Part shown: positions 1 to 9,870 of the stretch, one piece after another
How positions within the stretch are numbered: the stretch's first letter is position 1
Layout: every line of letters starts with the position of its first letter
NCBI RefSeq assembly: GCF_001263395.1
Contig: NZ_CP011786.1
Span: forward strand, 1,736,001-1,800,000
Direction of reading: 5' to 3'
Length of the DNA: 64,000 nucleotides
Origin: Bifidobacterium actinocoloniiforme DSM 22766
GTDB taxonomy: Bacteria; Actinomycetota; Actinomycetes; Actinomycetales; Bifidobacteriaceae
Notes under the pieces: model-generated
Told to the model about the DNA's origin: nothing
The model's database searches: none
The model's input: the letters and a program-made list of their open reading frames with translations, nothing else
Translations under genes and position numbers: made by a program

Positions 1-441
1 GGTTTGCAGGTCATCGCCGTGATTACGGTCATCACCACCATCGGCGCCTCGGCGATCTCCGGCCCGCTCTCTGATTTCCTGCACCGTCGCAAGATCATCG
101 TCGCCGCCTCCACAGTGCTCTTTGCCATCGGCTTGGCTGTCCCCATCTTCATGCCCACCGTGACCGGCATGTACATCTACGCGGCCTTGGCCGGCATCGC
201 GAACGGCTGCTACATGTCCGTGGACCAGGCCCTCAACGTGGACGTACTGCCCAACCCCGATGAGGCAGGCAAGGACCTCGGCATTCTCAACCTGGCCAAT
301 ACACTCGGGCAGATCCTGGCACCGGTCTTCACCACCAGGGTCATCGCCATCACCGGCGGGTATAAGATGGTCTTCCCCGTGGCCATCGTGTTCCTGTTGG
401 TGGGTGCCTTCTTCATCATGACCATCCGTAAAGTCAAGTGA
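1..441 (+). CDS. MFS transporter, C-terminal part (5' end outside window)
   Basis: The frame is open from base 1, so this is the last ~146 codons of a longer gene. The translation has hydrophobic membrane segments and a cytoplasmic loop reading GPLSDFLHRRK, which fits the Gx3(D/S)xxGRR-type loop of major facilitator proteins. The end of the protein is a membrane segment followed by a short basic tail. It stops 83 bases before a GH3 beta-glucosidase on the same strand. I infer that it imports a glycoside or oligosaccharide that the next enzyme cleaves. The substrate cannot be read from this fragment. Confidence 0.85.
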   Translation, partial: GLQVIAVITVITTIGASAISGPLSDFLHRRKIIVAASTVLFAIGLAVPIFMPTVTGMYIYAALAGIANGCYMSVDQALNVDVLPNPDEAGKDLGILNLANTLGQILAPVFTTRVIAITGGYKMVFPVAIVFLLVGAFFIMTIRKVK

Positions 442-524
442 TCCAAGTAAGCAGCAAGTGAGATTCGCAGGCCGCCCCCACGTGTCCGAACAGCTGCTGG
501 AGGCGGCAGGTGGAAAGGAACATC

Positions 525-2765
525 ATGAGTGAACCAACGCATGTGAACTCCAGCGACCTGAGCTTGGAGGAGGAGGCGAGCCTCACATCGGGTTCGGACT
601 CCTGGCACGTCCAGGGCCTGCCCGACCGGGGGCTTGAGGGGTACATGATCACCGATGGGCCCTATGGTCTGCGCAAGGCCAAGGACTCCTCGTCCACGGA
701 CGTGTATGGCTCCGTGCCCGCTACCTGTTTCCCCCCGACCGCTGGCCTGGCCTCGTCCTGGAACCCTGAACTGACCTACAAGGTGGGCCAGGCCATGGGC
801 GAGGAGTGCGTGCAGGAGAAGGTCGCGGTCATTCTGGGCCCCGGCGTCAACATCAAACGCAGCCCCTTGGGCGGACGCGACTTCGAATACTGGTCCGAGG
901 ACCCGGTGCTGACAGGGCATCAGGCGGCCGAGTTGGTCGAGGGCGTGCAGTCCCAGGGAATCGGAACCTCAGTCAAGCACTTCGCCGCCAACAACCAGGA
1001 GACCGAACGCTTGCGGGCAAGCTCCGACATGGATGAACGCACCCTGCGCGAGATTTACCTTCCGGCTTTCGAATACATCGTCAAGAAAGCCAAGCCCTGG
1101 ACCCTCATGTGCGCCTACAACAGGCTTAACGGGGTCTTTGGCTCCGAGGACGGCCGACTCATGACCGATATCCTCCGTGGCGAATGGGGCTTCGACGGCA
1201 TCGTCATGTCGGACTGGGGCGCCGTCCACAACCGCGCGGCCGCCCTCAACGCGGGTCTCAATCTGGAGATGCCGCCCTCGGACAGCGATGATCAGGTCGT
1301 CGCCGCGGTCAAGGCCGGCGAACTGAGCAAGGAACAGCTCGACAAGATGGCCCAAGGCATGATCGATCTGATTGAGAAGGCCAAGCCCGCCATGTCCCGT
1401 GACGGCTACCGCTACGACGTTCAGGCCCACAACCAGGTGGCCCGTCAGGCCGCCTGTGAATCCGTGGTCATGCTCAAGAACGAGGACGGGATCCTGCCCT
1501 TGCGCTCCAACGAGAAGATTGCGGTCATCGGCGAGTTCGCCAGGACCCCCCGTTACCAGGGCGGCGGGTCTTCACACATCTCGCCGACGATGGTCACTAC
1601 AGCCTTGGAGGCCTTCGAGAACTCCAGCATGGAGGTGAGTTTCGCGCCCGGGTTCACCCTGGATGAGGAGCCTCAGGATGAAGCCCTGACCAACGAGGCC
1701 CTGCAGGCCGCCAGCAAGGCCGACAAGGTCGTGCTCTTCCTTGGCCTGCCCGAAGAGGCGGAGTCCGAGGGCTTCGACCGCACCAGCCTTGACATGCCGG
1801 CGAAGCAGGTGGGGCTGCTGGGCAAGGTCAGCGCCGTCAACCCGAATGTGGTCGTGGTCCTATCCAATGGATCCGTGGTCAGCCTGACCGATTGGCTGCC
1901 ACAGGCCAAGGGAGTGCTCGAGGCTTGGCTCCTGGGCCAGGCTGGGGGTCAGGCCGTCGTCGACCTCCTGACCGGACGGGCCAACCCCTCGGGCAAGCTG
2001 GCCCAAACCATACCCCTCCGTTTGAACGACGACCCCACAGTGCTGAACTTCCCTGGGGAGGAAGGGCATGTCAACTATGGTGAGGGTGTCTTCGTGGGTT
2101 ACCGCTATTACGACACCCTCGACAAGCCTGTGCTCTTCCCGTTCGGATTCGGCCTCTCCTACTCTGATTTCGAGGTCAGCGGCGTGCAGGTGGAGAAGAC
2201 CGGCGCGAACGCGGCCCGCGTCCATGCCACGGTGACCAACACCTCCCAGGTGGATGGCGCCGAGACCTTGCAGGTCTACGTGGCCCCAGGCAAGGCCAAG
2301 GTCAACCGCCCCGCCCATGAGTTAAAGGCCTTCAGCAAGGTCTTCCTCAAGGCCGGGGAGTCCAAGGCCGTCTCGATGGACTTGGATGAGCGCGACTTCG
2401 CTTATTGGTCCAGGATCATGAAGGACTGGCATATCGAAGCCGGCGATTACGGCATCGAACTGGCGACTTCCTCGCGAGATATCGTCCAGACCGTCACCAT
2501 CCATATCGATGGTGACGGTAAGACTTTCCGCCTGAATGAGGAATCCAGCATGCAGGAGTGGGAGGAGGACCCGATTGGGTCCCCCATCCTGAGCGCCAAG
2601 CTCAAGGAGCTGGAGGCGGATGGCGTCCATCTGCCCGATGATCCGAACACCATGGTGCTGTTCCGCACCATGCCCATGGGGACGGTCGTCACCTTCTCCG
2701 GCGCCAACGGCCGCCAGGTGATCAAGGATCTGATGGCTTCCTATAAGGCGGCATTGGCGAAGTAG
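525..2765 (+). CDS. Glycoside hydrolase family 3 beta-glucosidase
   Basis: A 746-residue cytoplasmic GH3 enzyme that should release terminal beta-linked glucose (or a related sugar) from glycosides. The N-terminal barrel contains the family motif KHFAANNQE and the nucleophile region IVMSDWGAVH, with Asp about residue 230. A C-terminal fibronectin-III-like domain follows (GAETLQVYVAP region). There is no signal peptide. I chose ATG 525 because an AAGGAA Shine-Dalgarno lies just upstream; the in-frame GTG at 510 has none. The MFS gene upstream suggests a transport-plus-hydrolysis pair. Exact sugar specificity is not evident. Confidence 0.93.
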   Translation: MSEPTHVNSSDLSLEEEASLTSGSDSWHVQGLPDRGLEGYMITDGPYGLRKAKDSSSTDVYGSVPATCFPPTAGLASSWNPELTYKVGQAMGEECVQEKVAVILGPGVNIKRSPLGGRDFEYWSEDPVLTGHQAAELVEGVQSQGIGTSVKHFAANNQETERLRASSDMDERTLREIYLPAFEYIVKKAKPWTLMCAYNRLNGVFGSEDGRLMTDILRGEWGFDGIVMSDWGAVHNRAAALNAGLNLEMPPSDSDDQVVAAVKAGELSKEQLDKMAQGMIDLIEKAKPAMSRDGYRYDVQAHNQVARQAACESVVMLKNEDGILPLRSNEKIAVIGEFARTPRYQGGGSSHISPTMVTTALEAFENSSMEVSFAPGFTLDEEPQDEALTNEALQAASKADKVVLFLGLPEEAESEGFDRTSLDMPAKQVGLLGKVSAVNPNVVVVLSNGSVVSLTDWLPQAKGVLEAWLLGQAGGQAVVDLLTGRANPSGKLAQTIPLRLNDDPTVLNFPGEEGHVNYGEGVFVGYRYYDTLDKPVLFPFGFGLSYSDFEVSGVQVEKTGANAARVHATVTNTSQVDGAETLQVYVAPGKAKVNRPAHELKAFSKVFLKAGESKAVSMDLDERDFAYWSRIMKDWHIEAGDYGIELATSSRDIVQTVTIHIDGDGKTFRLNEESSMQEWEEDPIGSPILSAKLKELEADGVHLPDDPNTMVLFRTMPMGTVVTFSGANGRQVIKDLMASYKAALAK

Positions 2766-2796
2766 CCTTCCTGGCATCCACCCAGGCGTCCTCGCC

Positions 2797-2843
2797 GGTT
2801 GCGCCCCATCCCGACTGCATCTCAGTCTGGATGGGGCGCAACC
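2797..2843. terminator. Bidirectional hairpin terminator between convergent genes
   Basis: Perfect 15-bp arms (2797-2811 and 2829-2843) enclose a second 5-bp stem (GACTG/CAGTC). The hairpin sits between the end of the GH3 gene and the end of the convergent lipoprotein gene. There is no clear T tract, so its strength is inferred from the stem alone. Confidence 0.7.
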
Positions 2844-2866
2844 GTTATGGCCTCGGTCCCGGGGCG

Positions 2867-3820
2867 TTACTCGTTCGGGGCCGTCGATTCCTGGACGAAG
2901 GAGAGCAAGGCCTGAGGAAAGGCAGGGTAGCCCTGGCTGAGGGCGGTGTAAGTATGGGCCGTAGCCAAGAGGGAGAGGGTGCGTAGGGTGGACTCATGCT
3001 CGTGGCAGGCGGGCGTTGGGCCTTCGGAACGGTCGTCGCGACCTTGGCTGGCGGTGCCGAAGCCGTCGGCGTCCTGGACGGTGGAGACAGCGGAGCGGAA
3101 GACCTGGGTGAGGGAGCGGGCGCAATTGACCTCCACCACCGATTCGGTGGGCGCTTCCAGACCGTTGGCCGGGTCGGTCATGGTCTGTGGATGCTTGAGG
3201 AGCTTCTGAACGGAATAGACGGCTTGACGGGGGTCTGCGGTAGGGTCGGCCGAGGCCAGTGTCTGGGCGGCCTCATGGTGGCGGTCGCCGACCGATAGGA
3301 GGGCTTGGTCGCCTCCTGGCCGCCGACCGGCCAGGAGGATGAGCGAGAAACCGGATTCGTCCTCCGCCTTGGCGGCATCGGACACCTGTACGGGGTTCAA
3401 GAGGCGGGCCGCAGCGGGCAGGCTCTGTACCGCCTGTGTGGTCAGGGTTCCTGGGTCTTCGACGGTGGCGGACAAGGGGCTGGCGGGGGTCTGCTGCGCC
3501 CGGGTGTGGGCGGTCATCCACGCCAAGGCCGAGCGGTTGACGGCTTCGTCGAAACGGGTGGGGCAGCGGACGGTCACATCCTGCCAAGTCTGGGCGGCCG
3601 CAAGGGGCAGGATGATTCGGGCACCGGCGGCGCTGGTGAAGAAGGGATCCGCGGCGCGCCGGGTGAGCAAGCGGGCGTCGGTCCAAGCGCGGTCGCAGGA
3701 GCTCAGGCTCAAGTTGTCCTGGTGGGGATCCACCCGCTGGATGGCGATTGGGGAAGCGCAACCGGAGGCTGTAACGAATACGCCCAACAGGAGCAGGAGG
3801 CAGCGGCGGAACCGGCCCAT
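2867..3820 (-). CDS. Putative lipoprotein of unknown function
   Basis: I do not recognise the family. From ATG 3820 the protein has 317 residues and starts with a short basic N-end, a run of leucines and a lipobox-like ASGC, which suggests export and lipid anchoring. The rest is mostly soluble and alanine-rich with no repeats. An earlier in-frame start at 3877 gives 336 residues but puts 19 residues ahead of the signal sequence, so the later start is preferred; neither has a good ribosome-binding site. It stands alone, divergent from nusA and convergent with the GH3 gene. Confidence 0.6.
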   Translation of the reverse strand: MGRFRRCLLLLLGVFVTASGCASPIAIQRVDPHQDNLSLSSCDRAWTDARLLTRRAADPFFTSAAGARIILPLAAAQTWQDVTVRCPTRFDEAVNRSALAWMTAHTRAQQTPASPLSATVEDPGTLTTQAVQSLPAAARLLNPVQVSDAAKAEDESGFSLILLAGRRPGGDQALLSVGDRHHEAAQTLASADPTADPRQAVYSVQKLLKHPQTMTDPANGLEAPTESVVEVNCARSLTQVFRSAVSTVQDADGFGTASQGRDDRSEGPTPACHEHESTLRTLSLLATAHTYTALSQGYPAFPQALLSFVQESTAPNE

Positions 3821-3961
3821 GCTCCGCCGATTGAGGCCGCCTCGGCCGTTCGCTCCCAGCCTCAATAGTGTCTGCATGAAAGGCTAGAATAGTATGGATT
3901 GCAGACTGCGGACCGCGAGCCTGCGGGCTTACAAAAGCATAACTTCATAGGAGGTCTTGAC

Positions 3962-5113
3962 ATGGAATTGGACCTGGCTGAGATTCATCAGTTAGCCGCA
4001 GAGCAAGGAATAGATGCCGAGACCTTAGACGAGTCGCTTACCGAGGCGCTGCGTCTGGCCTATTCCAAGACGCCCCATGCCGCCAAGCACGCCCGGGTCG
4101 AGCTTGACGATCGCGCTGGGACATTCACCGTCTGGGCCCAGGACGAGATTCCCCAAGAACCCACCGAGGAAGACTCCCACCCCGCCCCCAAGCTGGGAGA
4201 GGAGTACGACGACACGCCGAACGACTTCGGTCGGGTCGCCGCCGCCACGGCGCGCGGCGTTCTGAACGACCTCTTCCGCGAGGCCGAGGATAAGCGAATC
4301 TTTGGGGCTTTCGCCGGTCAAAAGGAGCACTTGATCACCGGTGTGATTCAGCAGGACGCCCTGGACCCCAACAACGTACACGTGGCTGTCGGCGGAGTTG
4401 AGGCCATCCTGCCCAAGCGCGAGCAGGTGCCGGGCGAGCGCTACCGGCATGGGCAGCGCATCCGCGTCTACGTGGTCACCGTCTCGCGTGGTATGAGGGG
4501 TCCGGAGATCGTGGTCTCCCGCTCCCATCCGGGCCTGGTGCGCCGTTTGTTCGAGCTGGAGGTGCCGGAGCTCAACTCGGGGGCCGTCTCGATTATGGCC
4601 ATCGCCCGCGAGGCCGGTGCCCGTACCAAGATAGCCGTCAAAGCCAACGCCAAGGGCGTCAACCCCAAGGGCGCTCTGATTGGCCCGGGCGGCGCACGCG
4701 TCCGCGCGGTCATGGAGAACCTGGGCGAGGAGAAAATCGACATTGTGGACTGGTCCGCAGCGCCGGACGAGTTCATCGCCTCCGCCCTCTCGCCGGCCAC
4801 CGTGCGCGAGGTCGCCATCGTATCCGAACGCAATCAGACCGCGATCGCGTACATCCGCGATTCCCAGCTTTCGCTGGCCATCGGCAAAGAGGGGCAGAAC
4901 GCCCGTCTGGCCGCCAAGCTGACCGGATGGAAGATAGGCATCGAGTCCCTGGAGACCCATCAGGCCAAGCTCAAGGAGCAGGAAGCCCAGGCTGCGCAGG
5001 AAGGTCAGACGGCCCAGGCCGCGCCAGCCGCCGCGCCAGAGGCGGCCGAGCGGACTTCGGATGCCGCATCGCAAGAGTCGGCAGGGCCTTCCCCCCAAGG
5101 TGAAGAGGGCTGA
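3962..5113 (+). CDS. nusA: Transcription termination/antitermination protein NusA
   Basis: A 383-residue NusA, which binds RNA polymerase and nascent RNA to control pausing, termination and antitermination. The order is an N-terminal RNAP-binding domain, an S1 domain (about residues 125-200) and two KH domains, the second containing LAIGKEGQNARLAA. It ends in an Ala/Gln-rich tail without the acidic repeats of proteobacterial NusA. ATG 3962 has a strong AGGAGG site upstream; a longer frame from 3899 has no such support. It begins the nusA-infB-rbfA-truB-ribF series. Confidence 0.96.
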   Translation: MELDLAEIHQLAAEQGIDAETLDESLTEALRLAYSKTPHAAKHARVELDDRAGTFTVWAQDEIPQEPTEEDSHPAPKLGEEYDDTPNDFGRVAAATARGVLNDLFREAEDKRIFGAFAGQKEHLITGVIQQDALDPNNVHVAVGGVEAILPKREQVPGERYRHGQRIRVYVVTVSRGMRGPEIVVSRSHPGLVRRLFELEVPELNSGAVSIMAIAREAGARTKIAVKANAKGVNPKGALIGPGGARVRAVMENLGEEKIDIVDWSAAPDEFIASALSPATVREVAIVSERNQTAIAYIRDSQLSLAIGKEGQNARLAAKLTGWKIGIESLETHQAKLKEQEAQAAQEGQTAQAAPAAAPEAAERTSDAASQESAGPSPQGEEG

Positions 5114-5297
5114 GTCGAACATCCGCAGGCGCGAGTATGCTTAAAACAGTGTCCGAAGTGCGCGGTTTTAAGCTGCCCGGATGCGGCAAAGAGACGAGGT
5201 AACACGGTCATGGTTGCACGATGATGCAGGATAGGTTCGCCGTCGAAAAGGAGTGATCGCGCCTTCATACGCGCGGTCGGTGTTAGGAGAGAAGTAA

Positions 5298-8108
5298 GTG
5301 CCCAAAGCGCGCGTGTATGAATTAGCCAAGGAGCTTGGTGTAGACAGCAAGACTGTCTTGAGCAAGCTGAAGGACATGGGGGAGTTCGTCAAGTCCGCCT
5401 CTTCCACAGTGGAGGCGCCGGTCGTTCGTCGTCTCAAGAACGCTTTCCCCCAGCCTGATCAGCAGGCGGGGAACAAGAAGACCAACCAGCAGCGCACGGG
5501 AACGCCCACTCCAGGGGAGCACCGTGCCGCCGCCAAGCCCGCCGCGAAGCCAGGCGCACCTCAGCAGCAGCCCGCAGCGAAGCCTGCGCCGGCTCCGACG
5601 CAAGCCCAGCCCAAGCCCCAGGCTCAGGCCCCGGAGCGCCCTGCGCAGGCTGAAAGCCCGAGCCCGGCGGCCCCCCGTCCAGCCGACCGCCGTTTCCCCG
5701 CCCCTGGCGGTTCCCGCCGTCAAGGCGCACCTGGGGAGCACGAGCGCCAGGCGCGCCCTGGTCAGCAGCCCCAGCGGCGGCAGGCCCAGACGCCCCGTCC
5801 CGGTACGCCCGGAGCGGCTATGCCCGGCCCGCGCCCACAGCAGCCTGGAGCCAGGAAGGGCGCCAACGCTCCACGGCCGGGCAACAATCCCTTCAGCCGC
5901 AAGCAGGGTATGAGGACCCCTACGCCTGGCGACATCCCTCGTCCGCACCCAATGGCCAGGCCTACAGTCAGCGACGGCAGGCGAGGCGGCGGCAAGGGCC
6001 GTTTCCGCAACGGACGCCCCGGACAGGGCACCGGTACCGGCAGGCCGGGGCAGTGGGGTCATAACCACACCGGCGCATCCGCAGGCGGCGCCCGTCCCGG
6101 TCAGACCGGCGGCAACCGCTTCGGCGGCGGCTTCCAGACCTCCGGCCCCGCCGGGCACAACCACGGTCATGGCGGAGCGGCGGGCGCTTTCGGGCGTCAG
6201 GGAGGCAAGTCCTCCAAGGCGCGTAAGAACCGCATGGCCAAACGCCATGAGTTCGAGGAGATGAAGGCACCCGTCATCGGTGGCGTGCGCATCCCCGCAG
6301 GCAACGGGCGCACCATTAAGCTGCGCCAAGGCGCCACCCTGTCCGACCTGGCCGAGAAGATCAACGTCAATCCGGCCGCCCTGGTCACTGTGCTCTTCCA
6401 CCTCGGCGAGATGGCCACGGCCACCCAGTCGTTGGACGAGACCACCTTCGAGGTGCTGGGCCAGGAGATCGGTTGGAACATCAAGATCGTCTCCGCTGAG
6501 GAAGAGGACCGTGAGCTCCTGCAGCAGTTCGACATCGACCTGGACTCCGAGAAGGAGGGTCAGGACGATCAGGACCTGAAGCCACGGCCGCCGGTGGTGA
6601 CGGTCATGGGCCATGTCGACCACGGCAAGACCCGACTCCTGGACACCATCCGCAAGACCAACACGTCCGCACACGAGGCCGGCGGCATCACCCAGCGCAT
6701 CGGCGCTTACCAGGTGACCGTCGATCTGGAGGGCGAGCCGCGCAAGATCACCTTCCTGGACACCCCCGGTCACGAGGCCTTCACGGCCATGCGCGCCCGC
6801 GGAGCCGAGCTGACCGATGTGGCCATCCTGGTGGTGGCCGCGGACGACGGCGTGATGCCGCAGACGGTCGAGGCCATCAACCACGCCAAAGCGGCCGACG
6901 TGCCGATCGTGGTGGCGGTCAACAAGATCGATGTCGAGGGAGCCAACCCCGAGAAGGTGCGCGGGCAGTTGACCGAATTCGGCCTTGTCTCGGAGGAGTA
7001 CGGCGGCGACACCATGTTCGTCGATATCTCCGCGAAGCTGGGCACGAATGTGGACAAGCTCCTGGAAGCCGTGCTCCTGACGGCGGACGCCGACCTGGAC
7101 CTGCGCGCCAACCCGGACATGGACGCGCGTGGAGCCACCGTCGAGGCCCGTCTGGACAAGGGCCGCGGCGCCGTCGCGACCGTGCTGGTCCAGCAGGGCA
7201 CCCTGCGCGTGGGCGATGCGATTGTGGCTGGTTCGGCTTACGGGCGTGTGCGCGCCATGATGGACGAGAACGGCCGCTCCATGAAGGAAGCTACGCCCTC
7301 CACGCCCGTGCAGGTGCTAGGGCTTACATCCGTGCCTTCGGCCGGTGACCTGTTCCTGGTCGCCCCCGAGGACCGCACGGCCCGCCAGATCGCCGAGAAG
7401 CGGGAGGCCACCACCCGCGCCGCTCAGCTGGCCAAGCGCCGCAAGGTCGTCTCCCTGGAGAGCCTGAAGGAGCAGTTCGCCAAGTCCGAGGTGGACATGC
7501 TGAACATCGTCATCAAGGGCGATTCCTCCGGCTCGGTCGAGGCCCTGGAGGACTCCTTGATGAAGATCGAGGTCTCCGACGAGGTCGGCATCCAGGTGAT
7601 CCACCGCGGCGTCGGCGCCATCACGCAGAACGACGTGAACCTGGCGACGGTCGACAAGGCCGTCATCATCGGCTTCAACGTCCGCCCCAACCGGCAGGTG
7701 CAGGAGCTGGCCGATCAAGAGGGCGTGGAGATCAAGTACTACTCGGTCATCTACCAGGCGACCGAGGACATCGAGGCCGCCCTCAAGGGCATGCTCAAGC
7801 CCGAGTACGAGGAGGCGACAACCTCGCACTCGGAGATCCGCGAGATCTTCCGCTCCTCCAAGTTCGGCAATATCGCCGGAGTCATGGTCCAGGACGGCAC
7901 GGTCAAGCGGGGCACCAAGGCCCGCATCTCCCGCAACGGGGTGGTCACGGTCAACGAGCTGGAGATCTCCTCCCTGCGCCGGTTCAAGGACGACGTCAAC
8001 GAGGTCTCCGAGGGTTACGAGGCCGGCATCAACCTGGGCGACTTCAACGACATCCAGGTCGGTGACATCATCGAGACCTACGAGATGCGGGAAGTCGAGC
8101 GCAAGTAA
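5298..8108 (+). CDS. infB: Translation initiation factor IF-2
   Basis: A 936-residue IF-2, the GTPase that places initiator tRNA on the 30S subunit and promotes subunit joining. It has an IF2_N domain (1-50), then a very long Pro/Arg/Gly/Gln-rich, probably disordered stretch (about 50-330), a second IF2_N domain, and the G domain with GHVDHGKT near residue 438, DTPGHEAF and NKID. C-terminal domains complete the factor. The start is GTG 5298, preceded by TTAGGAGA. It lies 184 bases after nusA with no ylxR gene between them. Confidence 0.97.
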   Translation: MPKARVYELAKELGVDSKTVLSKLKDMGEFVKSASSTVEAPVVRRLKNAFPQPDQQAGNKKTNQQRTGTPTPGEHRAAAKPAAKPGAPQQQPAAKPAPAPTQAQPKPQAQAPERPAQAESPSPAAPRPADRRFPAPGGSRRQGAPGEHERQARPGQQPQRRQAQTPRPGTPGAAMPGPRPQQPGARKGANAPRPGNNPFSRKQGMRTPTPGDIPRPHPMARPTVSDGRRGGGKGRFRNGRPGQGTGTGRPGQWGHNHTGASAGGARPGQTGGNRFGGGFQTSGPAGHNHGHGGAAGAFGRQGGKSSKARKNRMAKRHEFEEMKAPVIGGVRIPAGNGRTIKLRQGATLSDLAEKINVNPAALVTVLFHLGEMATATQSLDETTFEVLGQEIGWNIKIVSAEEEDRELLQQFDIDLDSEKEGQDDQDLKPRPPVVTVMGHVDHGKTRLLDTIRKTNTSAHEAGGITQRIGAYQVTVDLEGEPRKITFLDTPGHEAFTAMRARGAELTDVAILVVAADDGVMPQTVEAINHAKAADVPIVVAVNKIDVEGANPEKVRGQLTEFGLVSEEYGGDTMFVDISAKLGTNVDKLLEAVLLTADADLDLRANPDMDARGATVEARLDKGRGAVATVLVQQGTLRVGDAIVAGSAYGRVRAMMDENGRSMKEATPSTPVQVLGLTSVPSAGDLFLVAPEDRTARQIAEKREATTRAAQLAKRRKVVSLESLKEQFAKSEVDMLNIVIKGDSSGSVEALEDSLMKIEVSDEVGIQVIHRGVGAITQNDVNLATVDKAVIIGFNVRPNRQVQELADQEGVEIKYYSVIYQATEDIEAALKGMLKPEYEEATTSHSEIREIFRSSKFGNIAGVMVQDGTVKRGTKARISRNGVVTVNELEISSLRRFKDDVNEVSEGYEAGINLGDFNDIQVGDIIETYEMREVERK

Positions 8109-8175
8109 GCGCCCGGGCCCTAAGGGCGCCGATCGGACAGATGTACAAGCGAAGGACGAGTAAGGAGAATAGGCG

Positions 8176-8730
8176 ATGGCCTCTGGCAGCAACCCGAGAG
8201 CGGTACGAATCGCGGCACTGATTCAACGGGTCATCGCCTCATCCTTGGAATCCAAGATGCACGACAAGCGCCTGGATGGGGTGACGATCACCGAGGTGCG
8301 GGTCACCAACGACCTGCAAATCGCCAAGGTCTACTGGACCCAGATAGGCAAGCCCGGCCACGAGCAAGGCGAGCGAAAGCGCGCCCAGCAAGCCCTGCGC
8401 CAGGCGACCGGCCGCCTGCGCTCGCTGGTGGGCGCCAAGGCCGGTCTGAGGTTGACGCCGACCCTGCGGTTCATCTACGACGAGGTGCCCAGCCAGGCCA
8501 CCGAGATCGAGGATGCGCTCACCATCGCCCAGAAGCGCGACCAGGAGCTCCAAGCGGCCCGGGCCGACGCTGAATACGCCGGCGACCCTGACCCATACAA
8601 GCATGATGACGAGGAAGACGAGGCCGGGGACGACCCCGACCGCACCGCCGATGATGACGAGGGGCACGACCAGGCTGGTTGGTCCGACTTGGACCCGGAG
8701 TTCGGCCACGCCCAAGAGGTCGAGGACTGA
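8176..8730 (+). CDS. rbfA: 30S ribosome-binding factor A
   Basis: A 184-residue RbfA, a KH-fold protein that binds immature 30S subunits and helps 16S rRNA 5'-end maturation, especially in the cold. The core covers about residues 1-115 and contains the usual N-terminal segment (RVAALIQRVIAS-like) and the FIYDEVP segment. The last ~60 residues are strongly acidic (Asp/Glu runs), longer than in many bacteria. It sits between infB and truB, the common order. An AAGGAG site precedes ATG 8176. Confidence 0.95.
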   Translation: MASGSNPRAVRIAALIQRVIASSLESKMHDKRLDGVTITEVRVTNDLQIAKVYWTQIGKPGHEQGERKRAQQALRQATGRLRSLVGAKAGLRLTPTLRFIYDEVPSQATEIEDALTIAQKRDQELQAARADAEYAGDPDPYKHDDEEDEAGDDPDRTADDDEGHDQAGWSDLDPEFGHAQEVED

Positions 8731-8798
8731 CCGCCAACCGCTCTCAAGAGGACGGCGACCCCTGGCGGCGGGCGGCGAGGCGAAAGAGACGTGGGCGG

Positions 8799-9812
8799 AT
8801 GCGCAGCGGAATACTGATAGTCGATAAACCCCAAGGGGTCACCAGCCACGACCTGGTGGCTGCGGTGCGCGCCCGGCTGGGGATGCGCCGCGTGGGCCAT
8901 GCCGGCACCCTGGACCCGATGGCGACTGGGGCCCTGATTGTGGGGTTCGGCCAGGCTACGCGGCTGCTTAACGCCATCGTGGGGCACGACAAGACTTACG
9001 AGGCCACCATCCGCCTCGGTCAGGCCACCGACACCGACGATGCGGACGGCGAACCATTGCCGGCCGAGCCGGGCGCTGAGGAGCTGCTGTCCGAACTCAC
9101 CCGGCAAGGGGTGGAAGCGGTCATCAAGGAGCACTATACCGGGGACATCGAGCAGGTGCCGAACGTCTATTCCGCTATCAAAGTGGACGGCAAGCGGGCG
9201 TACGACCTGGCGCGCGCGGGGCAGGACGTCAAGCTGAAAGCCCGACCAGTCACTATCAGCGAGTTCGAACTACTGAGCTATGAGCCCACCCGGGCGGCGG
9301 ACGGGGCGGCGGTCATTGACTGCCGGGCTCGCGTGTCCTGTTCGTCAGGCACCTACATACGCGCCCTAGCCCGGGATTTAGGCCGGGAACTGGGCGTCGG
9401 CGGTCATCTGACGGCCCTGCGCCGCACCCGGGTGGGGCGGTTCGATTTGGCCGACCCGGACATGCGCGCACGAGCGCTCACTGCACGCGTAGGGGAGCGC
9501 ACCTACACGGACCGGCAGGGGCAGATCAGAATCCGTAAGCGGGCCGACCTGGACCAGGACCGGCTGGAGCTGCATCGGCGGGCTCTGAGCCTGGCTGAGG
9601 GCGCGAAACTCGCCATGCCGACCCAACCGGTGAGCCCAAAGCAAGCGCAGGAGCTCCAACACGGGCGGTTCGTGGACTTGACCTTATCCGGTCCCACGGC
9701 GGCCCTGCTCGCTCCAACTGACGGCTGTGAAGAGCGTCTGGTGGCCATACTGGAGCCATATGGGGTGGGTCGGGCCAAGCCCCGCGCGGTATTCACCCTT
9801 GACGAAGGCTGA
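8799..9812 (+). CDS. truB: tRNA pseudouridine(55) synthase TruB
   Basis: A 337-residue enzyme that converts U55 in the tRNA T-loop to pseudouridine. The catalytic loop GHAGTLDPMATG carries the essential Asp (residue 39). DKPQGVTSHD at the N-terminus and the YIRALARDLG motif are typical of the family. ATG 8799 gives the standard N-terminus; the frame stays open to 8679, overlapping rbfA, but those codons have no family similarity. It lies 68 bases after rbfA and 58 before ribF. Confidence 0.96.
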   Translation: MRSGILIVDKPQGVTSHDLVAAVRARLGMRRVGHAGTLDPMATGALIVGFGQATRLLNAIVGHDKTYEATIRLGQATDTDDADGEPLPAEPGAEELLSELTRQGVEAVIKEHYTGDIEQVPNVYSAIKVDGKRAYDLARAGQDVKLKARPVTISEFELLSYEPTRAADGAAVIDCRARVSCSSGTYIRALARDLGRELGVGGHLTALRRTRVGRFDLADPDMRARALTARVGERTYTDRQGQIRIRKRADLDQDRLELHRRALSLAEGAKLAMPTQPVSPKQAQELQHGRFVDLTLSGPTAALLAPTDGCEERLVAILEPYGVGRAKPRAVFTLDEG

Positions 9813-9870
9813 AAAAGCCACCTGCCCGGTGAGCGGCGAATCGCCGGGCGGCGAGAGGAAAAGGACACGA

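Noticed and set aside
5322-6884. A 520-codon minus-strand frame opposite infB
   Set aside because: Long antisense frames are common in GC-rich genes; infB is certain here and the frame has no domain.
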